NCBI GenBank assembly: GCA_024637295.1
Contig: JAGXFL010000002.1
Coordinates: 124,001 to 188,000, forward strand
Length of the DNA stretch: 64,000 bases
DNA from: Sulfuricurvum sp.
GTDB lineage: Bacteria; Campylobacterota; Campylobacteria; Campylobacterales; Sulfurimonadaceae
Direction of reading: 5' to 3'
A model generated the notes under the pieces. That model searched no databases. It was not told the origin of the DNA and saw only the letters and a list, made by a program, of their open reading frames with translations. The position numbers were made by a program, and so were the translations under genes. Within the stretch, counting starts at the first letter, position 1; each line of letters opens with the position of its first letter. Shown here in pieces: positions 47,037 through 56,501 of this stretch.

Positions 47037-47094
47037 CCCCTCTTTTCCCCCTTTATCCCCCTTTATCCTTCTTTTTTTTCTTCCTTAGTCAAAG
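47036..47094 (+). repeat. polypyrimidine tract with tandem 10-bp repeats
   Basis: About 55 of 59 bases are C or T on the plus strand. Contains two tandem copies of CCCCCTTTAT (47047-47056, 47057-47066). The opposite strand has three runs of four or five G and one GG. It directly follows the oxygenase stop codon and may be a transcription end or pause. Confidence 0.6.
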
Positions 47095-47114
47095 CAGTCT
47101 ATTTTTTACTTAAT

Positions 47115-47136
47115 AATATACGTTATATCGTATATT
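47115..47136. promoter_or_regulatory. inverted repeat AATATACG-N6-CGTATATT in AT-rich spacer
   Basis: Perfect 8-bp arms with a 6-base centre, 154 bases before the XRE regulator. The arm core CGTAT is shared with the direct repeats nearer the gene, suggesting a family of binding sites. Confidence 0.4.
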
Positions 47137-47240
47137 ATATACATTTTAATAATTTAAAAAAGAATATTAACGTTTTATATATGAAGTATATATGATTATA
47201 TATACACAAAAGAATATATTATATGAATCATAAATAACAT

Positions 47241-47280
47241 ATAAACGTATTTAATAGTCATTTTATGTTAATAAACGTAT
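47241..47280. promoter_or_regulatory. two ATAAACGTAT direct repeats before the XRE gene
   Basis: ATAAACGTAT at 47241-47250 and again at 47271-47280, their starts exactly 30 bases apart (about three helical turns), ending 9 bases before the ATG of the XRE regulator. Candidate self-repression operator. The whole spacer 47095-47289 is extremely AT-rich and holds no gene. Confidence 0.45.
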
Positions 47281-47289
47281 AATATTTCA

Positions 47290-47529
47290 ATGGAAACAAA
47301 TGATCTTTTCAATCTCTTGCACAATGCTCTAGAAGCACAACGAAATGGGAAAAAGATTTCTCAAAAAGAGATGGCGGATCAGCTTGGACTCTCCATGCGA
47401 ACGTATCAGGACTGGAGATTGGGAAACACCAAACCCCAATCGGCAAAAGCAGTTCTTGAGATGCTTGGAATGCTTGATGATGAAGAGATCATTCGAGTCG
47501 TACGAAAAATAAATAAATTGAAGGGGTAA
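47290..47529 (+). CDS. small XRE-family helix-turn-helix protein
   Basis: 79 residues. The HTH is ISQKEMADQLGLSMRTYQDWRLGNTKPQ (about 23-50), Cro/CI type. No partner domain. It sits alone after an AT-rich spacer with repeat sites and is followed 4 bases later by a small gene of unknown function; the pair looks like an islet rather than part of the surrounding operons. Confidence 0.75.
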   Translation: METNDLFNLLHNALEAQRNGKKISQKEMADQLGLSMRTYQDWRLGNTKPQSAKAVLEMLGMLDDEEIIRVVRKINKLKG

Positions 47530-47533
47530 AAGT

Positions 47534-47788
47534 ATGAGTTGCTTAACACAAGAAGAGAGAATGGGTTTGGACGAAATCTTTTTATCAATGGGCGTTACGC
47601 CATCGCCGTTTGAGAAATGCAAAAACTTTTATGCGCATTACACCCCTCTATTTCGAGCAAGAGCGAAAGCATTGAGTTCGTATGCACCATCACGTAAACA
47701 TCTAAAAACCTATGCGCAAGCAAAGCTTTTTTTACGTATAAAAAAAGAAAAATTAGGAAAACAACTCCGCTTCTCTCGTCATAAGTAA
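47534..47788 (+). CDS. 84-residue basic protein of unknown function
   Basis: Follows the XRE gene by 4 bases and so probably shares its message. Sequence is basic (Lys/Arg rich C-terminus KLFLRIKKEKLGKQLRFSRHK) with no motif I recognise. A toxin-antitoxin arrangement was considered: there is no sequence support for it. Confidence 0.5.
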   Translation: MSCLTQEERMGLDEIFLSMGVTPSPFEKCKNFYAHYTPLFRARAKALSSYAPSRKHLKTYAQAKLFLRIKKEKLGKQLRFSRHK

Positions 47789-47812
47789 ATATTTTTAATA
47801 GGCTAGATTGTC

Positions 47813-47818
47813 TATAAT
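47813..47818 (+). promoter_or_regulatory. -10 box of DUF475 gene
   Basis: TATAAT 28 bases before the ATG at 47847. Confidence 0.5.
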
Positions 47819-47846
47819 ACCACATCTTGTTTGCATAAGGTGTTGA

Positions 47847-48827
47847 ATGCGCTATTTCTACTCTTCTTTCGTGATTATGGCACTGGGTCTGATCGCTTCT
47901 TTTTACCTCGGCGGACTCGCCGCTATCTACATTACTTTTCTTTTGATTGTTCTTGAAATTTCACTCTCTTTTGACAATGCGGTGGTCAATGCCAAAGTGT
48001 TGGAGACGATGGACCCGATTTGGCAGAAACGCTTTATTGTATTCGGTATTCCGATTGCCGTATTTGGGATGCGTTTGGTATTTCCTCTTGCCATCGTTTC
48101 GATTGTGACCGGTATGGGATTGATGGAAACGCTTCAAGTGGCGATGAATCAGCCTGCAGAATACGAAAAAGTGCTTAAAGCCACCGAATCGACGATTTTC
48201 GCGTTCGGGGGAGCTTTTTTGCTGATGGTCTTTTTGGACTTTTTCTTTAAAGAGCGGGATATTAAATGGGTGACCTTTGTAGAGGGTTCCAAAATGATGG
48301 AAACTTTCTCAGGCGTTGCTAACATCGAGTTAATTACCGCGATTATGATTGGAATTGGGTTAGGACACATTACTCAAGATTTTGGTGTTGTTTTGGCATT
48401 TATGTATGGTGTTTTACTTCACTCATTGTTGGGGATGCTGGATCATTTTCTCTCTTCCGATACGGTCAAAAGTGGAATCGCCGGATTTATCTATCTTGAG
48501 GTGCTTGATGCGAGCTTCAGTTTTGACGGTGTCATCGGAGCGTTCGCCCTTACCAGCAATATCTTTATCATCATGATAGGGCTTGGTGTGGGAGCGATGT
48601 TTGTTCGGAGTATCACCCTCTATTTTGTTGAGCATAAAACGCTTTCTGAGTTCCGTTATCTTGAACACGGTGCTCACTATGCGATTGGGATTTTGGCGAT
48701 TATCATGTTGATGAAAATTACTATGCATATCAGTGAAATGGTGACAGGAACCATCGGTATCGGTCTTATCGCTATTGCGTTTGGCCACTCACTCTGGGAA
48801 AATAAAAAAGCGAATGAAATCGCTTAA
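47847..48827 (+). CDS. DUF475/TerC-like integral membrane protein
   Basis: 326 residues with about nine helices. LEISLSFDNAVVNAKVL and GVIGAFALTSNIFIIMIGLGVGA carry the acidic residues within helices that mark the TerC/DUF475 superfamily, members of which handle metal ions or tellurite resistance. Function in this organism unknown. Converges with the next gene by a 4-base overlap. Confidence 0.82.
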   Translation: MRYFYSSFVIMALGLIASFYLGGLAAIYITFLLIVLEISLSFDNAVVNAKVLETMDPIWQKRFIVFGIPIAVFGMRLVFPLAIVSIVTGMGLMETLQVAMNQPAEYEKVLKATESTIFAFGGAFLLMVFLDFFFKERDIKWVTFVEGSKMMETFSGVANIELITAIMIGIGLGHITQDFGVVLAFMYGVLLHSLLGMLDHFLSSDTVKSGIAGFIYLEVLDASFSFDGVIGAFALTSNIFIIMIGLGVGAMFVRSITLYFVEHKTLSEFRYLEHGAHYAIGILAIIMLMKITMHISEMVTGTIGIGLIAIAFGHSLWENKKANEIA

Positions 48828-49111
48828 TCTTCTTCGCCGTCATCTATGACGGCATTGTCTTCTCTCTTTTTCAGTTTATAATATTTGAGTATCCCATACA
48901 GACTGATCAACATCCAAATCGCTTCCATCAAAAATGACGCAAGATTCCAATCATAGAGGAGTGAAATGATGATCAGTAATGCTCCCAGAGTATTTAAAGC
49001 GGAGAAGCTTAAATCTTTCGCAGCCATTTTTTCAAGTTGTAAAAGCATATAGGCAACAATGGTGACAAAGACGCCGATAATTCCGATGAGGTCACTGAGA
49101 GCTAATTCCAT
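48824..49111 (-). CDS. small membrane protein, CBU_0592-like
   Basis: 95 residues, three helices (near 7-25, 38-52 and 58-76), ending in an acidic tail. GIIGVFVTIVAYMLLQL...NTLGALLIIISLLYDWNLASFLMEAIWMLISLYGI matches the CBU_0592-like family, of unknown function. Confidence 0.65.
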   Translation of the reverse strand: MELALSDLIGIIGVFVTIVAYMLLQLEKMAAKDLSFSALNTLGALLIIISLLYDWNLASFLMEAIWMLISLYGILKYYKLKKREDNAVIDDGEED

Positions 49112-49182
49112 GTGGTTGATTCCATTGTAGGTTTAGTTACGAAGTGTATCGAAGAAGGATTAAAAAGAGGGGGATAGCTCGC

Positions 49183-49208
49183 AGAAATGTCAAATGATTG
49201 ACATTTCT
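49183..49208 (-). terminator. hairpin after groEL
   Basis: Perfect 11-bp stem AGAAATGTCAA / TTGACATTTCT with a 4-base loop, starting 9 bases past the groEL stop. No long T run; a probable terminator of the groES-groEL transcript. Confidence 0.6.
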
Positions 49209-49216
49209 TAGGCGAA

Positions 49217-50845
49217 TTACATCATGCCGGGCATTCCGCCCATTCCGCCCATGTCCGGCATTGCCGGTTTGTCTTCTTTGATTTCATGGATTGTAGCTTC
49301 CGTTGTTAAAAGCATACTTGAAACCGATGTGGCATTGGTAAGTGCAACACGCTCAACTTTGAGAGGATCGATGATCCCTGCTTCGTACATGTCGACGTAT
49401 TCGCCGGTCGCTGCATTGAATCCTAGGTTTTCATTGGTCGAAGAGACGATCGTGTTGACAACGACACCTGAATCATAACCTGCATTTTCCGCGATTTGTT
49501 TGACAGGAGCCGTGATAGCACGAAGGATGATCTCCCATCCGATTTTTTGATCTCCCGTGAGGTCATGTTTTACTTTTGCTGCTGCACGGATAAGTGCCGC
49601 ACCGCCACCGATAACGATTCCCTCTTCAACAGCTGCTTTGGTTGCAGAAAGCGCATCATCAACACGGTCTTTTTTCTCTTTCATCTCAGTTTCCGTCGCA
49701 GCTCCGACTTTGATGACGGCAACACCGCCGGAGAGTTTTGCAAGACGCTCTTGGAGTTTCTCTTTGTCATACTCGCTGGTTGTAGCATCGATTTGTGTAC
49801 GGATCTCTTTGATACGAGAGTTGACCGCTTCTTTCTCACCAGCACCATCAACGATGGTGGTGTTGTCTTTGCTGATGACAACACGTGATGCTTGACCGAG
49901 GTCTGCTACGGTTGCGCTCTCGAGTGTACGACCGATCTCTTCACTGATAAGTTGTGCACGAGTAAGTACCGCGATGTCTTGGAGCATTGCTTTGCGACGA
50001 TCCCCAAATCCCGGTGCTTTTACCGCAGTGATGTTCAATACGCCGCGCAGTTTGTTGACAACCAGTGTTGCTAACGCTTCACCATCAACATCTTCTGCGA
50101 TGATGAGAAGAGGGCGTGAGCTCTTTTGTACTTGCTCAAGTACCGGTAAAAGGTCTTTGAGATTAGAGATCTTTTGGTCGAAAAGAAGGATAAATGGGTG
50201 ATCCAATTCAACGATCATCTTTTCACTGTTAGTGATGAAGTAGGGGCTAAGATATCCGCGGTCAAACTGCATACCCTCAACAACATCAAGCTCGTCATTG
50301 ATCCCTTTTGCTTCTTCAACGGTGATAACACCGTCACGACCTACTTTATCCATAGCTTCCGCGATCATTGCACCGATGCGCTCATCTGAGTTTGCAGAGA
50401 TAGTCGCTACTTGTGCGATCTCTTTTTTATCGTTGATGATACGTGAAGCCGCTTTGAGCTCTGCCAAAATCGCTTCAGTTGCTTTATCCATACCGCGTTT
50501 TACTTCAATCGGATTGGCACCCGCTGTGATATTGCGAAGACCCTCTTTGAAAATCGAGTTAGCAAGAATAGTCGCAGTCGTTGTACCGTCACCCGCTTCA
50601 TCCGCTGTATTGGATGCGACTTCTTTAACCAATTGTGCACCCATGTTCTCAAGAACGTCCTTAAGCTCTACTTCTTTTGCAACCGTTACACCGTCTTTGG
50701 TGATCAAAGGTGCACCGTAGCTGCGTTGAATAAGAACATTACGACCGCGTGGTCCCATAGTTACTTTGACTGCATCGGTGAGTTTTTGGACACCGGCAGC
50801 TAATTTGTTACGTGCGTCGTCTGAATAATGTATCTCTTTTGCCAT
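49217..50845 (-). CDS. groL: 60-kDa chaperonin GroEL
   Basis: 542 residues, with the ATP site motif [27 protein letters not shown], and the C-terminal GGM-rich tail ([10 protein letters not shown]). Forms the protein-folding double ring with GroES. Single copy in this window, 11 bases after groES. Confidence 0.98.
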   Translation of the reverse strand: MAKEIHYSDDARNKLAAGVQKLTDAVKVTMGPRGRNVLIQRSYGAPLITKDGVTVAKEVELKDVLENMGAQLVKEVASNTADEAGDGTTTATILANSIFKEGLRNITAGANPIEVKRGMDKATEAILAELKAASRIINDKKEIAQVATISANSDERIGAMIAEAMDKVGRDGVITVEEAKGINDELDVVEGMQFDRGYLSPYFITNSEKMIVELDHPFILLFDQKISNLKDLLPVLEQVQKSSRPLLIIAEDVDGEALATLVVNKLRGVLNITAVKAPGFGDRRKAMLQDIAVLTRAQLISEEIGRTLESATVADLGQASRVVISKDNTTIVDGAGEKEAVNSRIKEIRTQIDATTSEYDKEKLQERLAKLSGGVAVIKVGAATETEMKEKKDRVDDALSATKAAVEEGIVIGGGAALIRAAAKVKHDLTGDQKIGWEIILRAITAPVKQIAENAGYDSGVVVNTIVSSTNENLGFNAATGEYVDMYEAGIIDPLKVERVALTNATSVSSMLLTTEATIHEIKEDKPAMPDMGGMGGMPGMM

Positions 50846-50856
50846 TGTCTAGTCCT

Positions 50857-51120
50857 TTATTTTTTTAATATTCCGAATAGATCATCGGTTTCGATGACTA
50901 AATAGCTTTTGCCATCAATAGTTAGTTCGTTTCCTGCATATTTTCCAAAAACAACGACGTCTCCCGTTGCAACATTCTCTACTTCAGTGCTGACAGAAAT
51001 GACAGTACCCTGTGAAGGTTTCTCTTTTGCATTGTCAGGGATGATAATTCCTGATGCGGTTGTGGTTGCCTCTTCGAGACGTTGAACCAATACACGTTTT
51101 CCAAGCGGTTGAAAGATCAT
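50857..51120 (-). CDS. groS: 10-kDa chaperonin GroES
   Basis: 87 residues starting [17 protein letters not shown], with the mobile-loop region [17 protein letters not shown] and the roof segment [12 protein letters not shown]. The ATG at 51120 follows AAAGGA. First gene of groES-groEL. I saw no CIRCE element (the HrcA operator) before it. Confidence 0.96.
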   Translation of the reverse strand: MIFQPLGKRVLVQRLEEATTTASGIIIPDNAKEKPSQGTVISVSTEVENVATGDVVVFGKYAGNELTIDGKSYLVIETDDLFGILKK

Positions 51121-51153
51121 AGCATTTCCTTTATTGTTAAATTTATATTCGCG

Positions 51154-51159
51154 ATTGTA
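51154..51159 (-). promoter_or_regulatory. possible -10 box of groES-groEL
   Basis: TACAAT on the minus strand 34 bases before the groES ATG. Confidence 0.35.
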
Positions 51160-51333
51160 CACGAGAACAGATTAATTGTCAATAACTTTAGTCATAATGA
51201 CTCAATGTATATGAGTTTAAATAATGCAGTCTTTTTGAACTTAAACAGTATTTTAAAAAAAGTTTTATCTTTTAGCTAATAATAAGTTATCAGTCATTAT
51301 AATTCCAGCCTCGTTCAACTATACAAAATAGAT

Positions 51334-51410
51334 GGCTAGGTAGCTCAGCTGGTTAGAGCGCTGGTCTCATAAGCCGGAGGTCGAGGGTTCGAGTCCCTCT
51401 CTCGCCACCA
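51334..51410 (+). tRNA. tRNA-Met (CAT)
   Basis: 77 bases with encoded CCA. Anticodon loop CTCATAA (CAT), T loop TTCGAGT. The acceptor stem GGCTAGG/TCTCGCC has one T-C mismatch at its fourth pair. Elongator type, since D-arm and acceptor resemble elongator tRNA-Met; an isoleucine (modified C) tRNA cannot be excluded. Confidence 0.9.
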
Positions 51411-51509
51411 TCTACACTTTCTTCATAAAAGTTTTTTCACTTGCCTTGCTTATGTCGATTTCTAGATGTTTTTGGCTAAAATTTTTGTTCTTTACTGATT
51501 ATAATTAAC

Positions 51510-51586
51510 GCGTTTTTAGCTCAGCTGGATAGAGCAACGGCTTCCTAAGCTGTAGGTCGCAGGTTCAAATCCTGCATGGCGCACCA
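51510..51586 (+). tRNA. tRNA-Arg (CCT)
   Basis: 77 bases with encoded CCA. Anticodon loop TTCCTAA (CCT, reads AGG). Acceptor GCGTTTT/ATGGCGC has two G-T pairs and one T-T mismatch. Lies 99 bases after tRNA-Met. Confidence 0.93.
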
Positions 51587-51611
51587 TTCCTAAACCTCTT
51601 GATAATATCCC

Positions 51612-53469
51612 CTAACTGTTCATCAACTCTTCCAGTTGTTCTATGGGTAATGGGCGGCTAAATAAATACCCTTGGTATGTCGTGCATCCATGCTTTAGTA
51701 GAAAATCTTTTTGTATCTGTGTCTCTACACCTTCTGCAATGACATTCATCTCTAATTCGATACCCATTGTGATGATTGTTCGAGTGATCATTTCATCACT
51801 TCTCGCTCCCGGGACATTATCTACAAAAGATTTGTCAATTTTTAGCTGATCGAGTGGTAATTTCGCGAGATACGCCAGAGATGAATATCCTGTACCAAAG
51901 TCGTCCATGGAAAATGTTATTCCCAATCTCTTAAGCTCATGCATCTTTTGAATGGTATCAACTATGTTATCCAGTATAAGGCTCTCTGTGAGCTCAAGTT
52001 TCAGCAGGCTTGGATTGATTTGGTAGTGATCGATGGTAGTTTTGACGAGTGATACATAGTCTGGCTGTCTAAATTGTTTAGCGCTGACATTGACTGCCAC
52101 GTAAAAATTGCATGCAGTAGGGTGTTGTTCCCATTTTTTGAGTTGTACGCATGCGGTATGTAATACCCAATTCCCAATAGGCAAAATCATCCCGTTAATC
52201 TCACAAAATGGGATAAAGTCATTGGGTACCACAATCCCACGTTGTGGGTGCTGCCATCGGATAAGTGCTTCGACACCTATTATTTTTCCCTCGACATTCA
52301 CTTGAGGCTGATAATAGAGTCGCAGTTCATCGTGTTTGAGAGCATCGCTTAGCTCGGACTCTAAAGTGACTTGGAGATTTAAGGCTTCTTGCATGGCAGG
52401 GTCAAAAAATCGCAGTGTATTGCGTCCTGCCTCTTTGGCTTGATACAAAGCGATATCCGCGTGCTGCAGCAGTTCATCAACATTGGCACCGTTTTCAATT
52501 AATGCAATACCCATGCTGATCTTGCAATGATATTCTAATCCATTCAGATCAAAGGGTACAGCCATCTCTGTCTGCAGTTTTTCGCTCAAATGTAGAGCCA
52601 TGATTGCAGCTTCACTGATGTCGGGGCTGAGATTGTTTAAAAGGAGGATAAACTCATCGCCTCCTTGTCGTCCAACGGTATCTGACTCACGTATATTGGC
52701 GCGCAGACGTAGTGCTATCTCAACGAGTAGTACATCGCCAAAGCTGTGACCATGTATGTCGTTGAGCGTTTTGAAATGATCGATATCAACAAAAATAATC
52801 GCTCCAAATATCTTACTGCGCGTTGATGCTGTGATAGCCTGCTTTATTCTATCTTTGAGCAAATGGCGATTTGCCAGTCCAGTGAGGGTGTCATAATCGG
52901 CTAAATACTGAATCGTATCTCGTGATTTTCGCTCTTGTGTGATGTCGGTGATCGTAAAAAACAAAAGCTTCTCATCATTAGATGAAACGGATACATTGGA
53001 GTCTAAATGGACCCAAAAAACAGTTCCGTCACCATGTACCATTCGTAATTCACACGAGTCTTTGTCTGAGGTAGCAATGAGTTTTTGATAGTTTTTGATA
53101 GTGTTTGTAAAAGATATCCTGATCATCAAAAAAGATCAATGATGTGAGGGGATGGTTGAGCAGTTGTGATTTTGGTATATTGCATAGTTTTGAGAATGTG
53201 ATGTTTGTTTTGAGGATATTTCCCTTTGAATCTAAAGTCACATAGCCAATAGGTGCGAACTCATAGAGATCAAAATAGAGATTGTTTGCTTCTTCAAGTG
53301 CATCATGCTCACGTCGCAACTCCTCATTTTGCATCTCAAGCTCGATCTGATGTACCTGTAGCTCGTGCAGTAGGATCTGCTCTTGTTCAGAGAAGATTAC
53401 CGCTGGTTGAGTGGACTTATTTGCCTCAACGATACTTTCAGCTTTTTTACGGAGTACTGTATGATTCAT
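51612..53469 (-). pseudogene. PAS-GGDEF-EAL cyclic-di-GMP gene frameshifted by a 10-bp duplication
   Basis: Two frames, 53050-53469 and 51612-53129, together encode one protein. The first supplies a coiled-coil region and PAS domain (FAPIGYVTLDSKGNILKTN), the second the PAS end, GGDEF (GRQGGDEFILLL) and EAL (GVEALIRW, DDFGTGYSS), both domains with intact catalytic motifs. They part at a tandem copy of TTTTTGATAG (53082-53101). Dropping one copy gives exactly 616 codons (615 residues plus stop) and an uninterrupted PAS (KHYQKLIATSDKD). The 3' part alone could be translated as GGDEF-EAL. Overlaps the CheB-CheR gene by 4 bases. Confidence 0.85.
53082..53101 (+). repeat. 10-bp tandem duplication inside the PAS domain
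   Basis: TTTTTGATAG twice in succession. A 10-base unit shifts the frame; loss of one copy would restore the long reading frame. Confidence 0.95.
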
Positions 53470-56417
53470 ACTGAATCCTTGGATACAGTATCATTGAGCC
53501 GTTCTGTCGTTGCAATCGCATAGTTTTGTCCGTTGTCATTTATCAAGACGGTTGCGGTTATCCATACCTCTTTGATCGAGCCGTCTTTGCACAATCGCTG
53601 GGTGAGATAGGGTACTAAAATCTTATTTTGACTCAGGTCTATAATCGTTTTCAGGGCATTGGCTTTATTGGCATCGGGTATTCGGTCTTGAACGTTCATC
53701 GCCTGAGCTTCTGTTTCACTCCAACCATACAGTCGTGTCGCACTAGGGTTCCATGCCACTATTTTTCCGTTCATATCTTGAACCGTAATAGCATCATAGG
53801 CATCATGAATTACCACCGCAAAGTGACGTAGTTCTTGGGCATCCACGATCTCTGTAATATCTACAAACGTGATGACTGCTCCTTCTATGACGTTGTTGAG
53901 TGTACGGTAAGGCATGATGCGCATCATAAACCATTTGCCCATCGTGGTGTAGAGTTTGATCTCTTTGGGAATCAGGGTGTTTAATACATTTTGGATATCG
54001 GATTGCAGCGAGTGATAATCCACGAGGTTGGAGACAATGTGTCCAACCGGACGGCCGATGTCGCTGTTAATGAGATTGATCAGCGTACTCGCTGTGGGGG
54101 TAAATCGTAAAATATTGAGCTGATGGTCCACAAACAGTGTCGCGATACCCGTACCTGAAAGTAAATTGTTCATATCGTTGTTGGATTGAGATAAATCGAT
54201 CACTTTGGTCTGCAGTTCTGCATTGACCGTTGAAAGTTCCTCGTTGAGGGATTGCATCTCTTCTTTTGAGGTTTCGAGTTCTTCATTGGTGGATTGTAGT
54301 TCTTCGTTTATCGACTGCATCTCTTCGTTAGTGGATTTGAGTTCTTCATTACTGGATTGAAGTTGCTGATGGGTCGCTTTGATATAGTCGTCTTTGGCGA
54401 TTAACTCTTGTTGGAGTTCTACAATATGTGCATTCGTGTTTTTATCTACTGGAATCGTATTATTTGTAGACGAATCTGCAGTTGCACTCACGGGGAGCAA
54501 TGTCTCTTCCAGTATGATAAGATACAACTTGTTTTGTACCGAAGCGTCTTGTGATTCGACGGGGCGAACGGTCATTGAGGCGGTCATGTAGTGACCGTTA
54601 GTTGTGATATGCAATGTCGGAACGTGTATGATTTCCCCAGTTGTTGACACTTTGTGCAATGCAACGGTCACTTCACGTTTCAATCCCTCACATGCCATTT
54701 GCAAAATATTACTCACCCCCGGTTCGCCATTGGGTATTTCGAGATACATCCCTGCATGCCCATACACATAGAGAATATCGCCCAGAGAATCAACCAGTAC
54801 CCCCGTTGGGGAGAGATGTTCCAGAAGTGTTTGTTCGGTTAGCTCACGTAAAGGTATTTTTACCGATGCAGGTGCATTAATAGTAAGGGGTTCATAATGT
54901 GGATGTTGAGGAGAAGATAGCGGGATAAAGTTGCTCATCAATCTGCGCTTTGTTGCATCAATATCCTCTGTACGTTGGTAAAGTTTTGCTTTTCGATCGA
55001 TATCTGAAAAAAGATTTTCAAACTCACCGATCCCCTCGGAAGTCCCTAAAAACAGTATCCCTTTGGGATTAAGTGCGTAGTGAAAAAGAGGGATGATCTT
55101 CTTTTGTATCTGTGAACCCATATAGATCAAAAGGTTGCGGCAACTGATGAGGTCGAGTCTTGAAAATGGGGGATCTTTTATCAGATTTTGTTCGGAGAAT
55201 ATGATCATGTCCCGTATATTTTTATGGATACGGTAGCGCCCATCCGATTCAAGGTTAAAAAAGCGTTTGAAGCGTTGGGGAGATATATCTGAGGCTATGG
55301 TCGAGGGATAAATACCTGCACGGGCAAGACTGATCGCTTGCGGGTCTATATCTGTCGCAAATATTTGCACATGAAACGGGGTCTTTAGCGACTCGATGTA
55401 TTCTTGGATAAGGATCCCAATGGAATAGGGCTCTGCCCCGTTAGAACATCCGCATGACCAAACTCGTACACTATCTCCTGCCACTTTCCCCTCAAAGAGT
55501 TGCGGGATGATTTTTTCTTCTAATACAGCAAAAACGTCAGGATCACGAAAAAAGTTGGTGACCCCTATGAGAAGATCACCAAATAATGCTTCTACTTCCT
55601 CCGGTGATTGCTGTAAATATTGAACATAATTGTCCATGTCCTCGATTTGATGGACGCTCATGCGTCTCTCAATACGGCGATGGATGGTGCTGGGTTTGTA
55701 TTGTGAAAAATCATGACTTGTTTGGGCACGTAGGAGGATGAAAATCTTTTGGAGGCTGTTTTCGTTCTTTTTATCTGAGTTTACTGCAGGTGTATTGACC
55801 AGATGGTTAAGGGTATGGGTAATGTAATCAACGATAACAGGCCCCATCTCTTCGGGGGATAGCTCATAATCGACCAATCCTGTGGCTATAGCACTGCTTG
55901 GCATCCCATCGTATTGTGCAGAACTTGTTTTCTGAGCCATTACTATCCCACCATTTTGATGTATAGGAACTAACCCCTCTGTCCCATCACTACCGGTTCC
56001 TGAGAGGATGACACCAATCGCATGGTTGCCCTGATCTTGTGCCAATGAGTTGAAAAAGAAGTCGATGGGCAGGCGCTGCCCGTGAGGCTTGAGCGGAGTC
56101 AATAGCTGTAACGATCCATTGATAAGTGCCATATCATAATTGGGAGGGATGATGTATACATGGCTGGGCTGAACCTTCATACCATCCTCGACCTGTACGG
56201 TGGGCATGGTAGTATAGCGTCCGATTATATCGGAGAGGATGCTTGTATGATCAGGAGCAAGATGCTGTACGAGAACAAATGCACAGTCGGGGTGAGTAGT
56301 GGGAAAATTGGAGAAAAAAGATTCAAATGCGGCCAGTCCACCTGCAGATGCACCGATGCCGATGATGGGAAATAAAGATTCTGGCACAGCCTTAGATTTA
56401 TTTTTCTTTGATGGCAT
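53466..56417 (-). CDS. CheB-CheR-PAS fusion chemotaxis-type signalling protein
   Basis: 983 residues. CheB methylesterase-like domain (GIGASAGGLAAFESFF with the catalytic Ser at about 24; VILSGTGSDGTEG), then a CheR methyltransferase-like domain (about 210-480; SCGCSNGAEPYSIGI SAM site), a coiled coil with repeated STNEELQS-type units (about 640-720), and two PAS domains. Combines adding and removing methyl groups in one protein; targets unknown. It shares a transcript with the broken PAS-GGDEF-EAL gene. No CheA, CheW or receptor gene is next to it. A -10 box lies 50 bases upstream. Confidence 0.9.
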   Translation of the reverse strand: MPSKKNKSKAVPESLFPIIGIGASAGGLAAFESFFSNFPTTHPDCAFVLVQHLAPDHTSILSDIIGRYTTMPTVQVEDGMKVQPSHVYIIPPNYDMALINGSLQLLTPLKPHGQRLPIDFFFNSLAQDQGNHAIGVILSGTGSDGTEGLVPIHQNGGIVMAQKTSSAQYDGMPSSAIATGLVDYELSPEEMGPVIVDYITHTLNHLVNTPAVNSDKKNENSLQKIFILLRAQTSHDFSQYKPSTIHRRIERRMSVHQIEDMDNYVQYLQQSPEEVEALFGDLLIGVTNFFRDPDVFAVLEEKIIPQLFEGKVAGDSVRVWSCGCSNGAEPYSIGILIQEYIESLKTPFHVQIFATDIDPQAISLARAGIYPSTIASDISPQRFKRFFNLESDGRYRIHKNIRDMIIFSEQNLIKDPPFSRLDLISCRNLLIYMGSQIQKKIIPLFHYALNPKGILFLGTSEGIGEFENLFSDIDRKAKLYQRTEDIDATKRRLMSNFIPLSSPQHPHYEPLTINAPASVKIPLRELTEQTLLEHLSPTGVLVDSLGDILYVYGHAGMYLEIPNGEPGVSNILQMACEGLKREVTVALHKVSTTGEIIHVPTLHITTNGHYMTASMTVRPVESQDASVQNKLYLIILEETLLPVSATADSSTNNTIPVDKNTNAHIVELQQELIAKDDYIKATHQQLQSSNEELKSTNEEMQSINEELQSTNEELETSKEEMQSLNEELSTVNAELQTKVIDLSQSNNDMNNLLSGTGIATLFVDHQLNILRFTPTASTLINLINSDIGRPVGHIVSNLVDYHSLQSDIQNVLNTLIPKEIKLYTTMGKWFMMRIMPYRTLNNVIEGAVITFVDITEIVDAQELRHFAVVIHDAYDAITVQDMNGKIVAWNPSATRLYGWSETEAQAMNVQDRIPDANKANALKTIIDLSQNKILVPYLTQRLCKDGSIKEVWITATVLINDNGQNYAIATTERLNDTVSKDSV

Positions 56418-56467
56418 TTTTAGATCCCTACTGGTACTTGTTTAGTTAAGACATTAATTATCTGATA

Positions 56468-56473
56468 ATTATA
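56468..56473 (-). promoter_or_regulatory. -10 box of CheB-CheR operon
   Basis: TATAAT on the minus strand 50 bases before the ATG at 56417. Confidence 0.4.
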
Positions 56474-56501
56474 CTTAGACTATAGGGTGTTGGCTATTTT
56501 T

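Noticed and set aside
47290-47788. XRE plus small basic gene as a toxin-antitoxin pair
   Set aside because: Order and spacing fit loosely, but neither protein resembles a known toxin and the HTH protein is a plain regulator type; evidence is insufficient.
49224-50720. Several long open frames on the plus strand across groEL, up to 140 codons
   Set aside because: They lie opposite a strongly conserved groEL gene, have no ribosome-binding sites and no family resemblance; explained by groEL codon structure.
51121-51330. CIRCE or HspR operator before groES
   Set aside because: Looked for TTAGCACTC-N9-GAGTGCTAA and CTTGAGT-N7-ACTCAAG patterns; not found. A 13-bp palindrome (AGTCAT-A-ATGACT, 51190-51202) is present but is too short and common to call.
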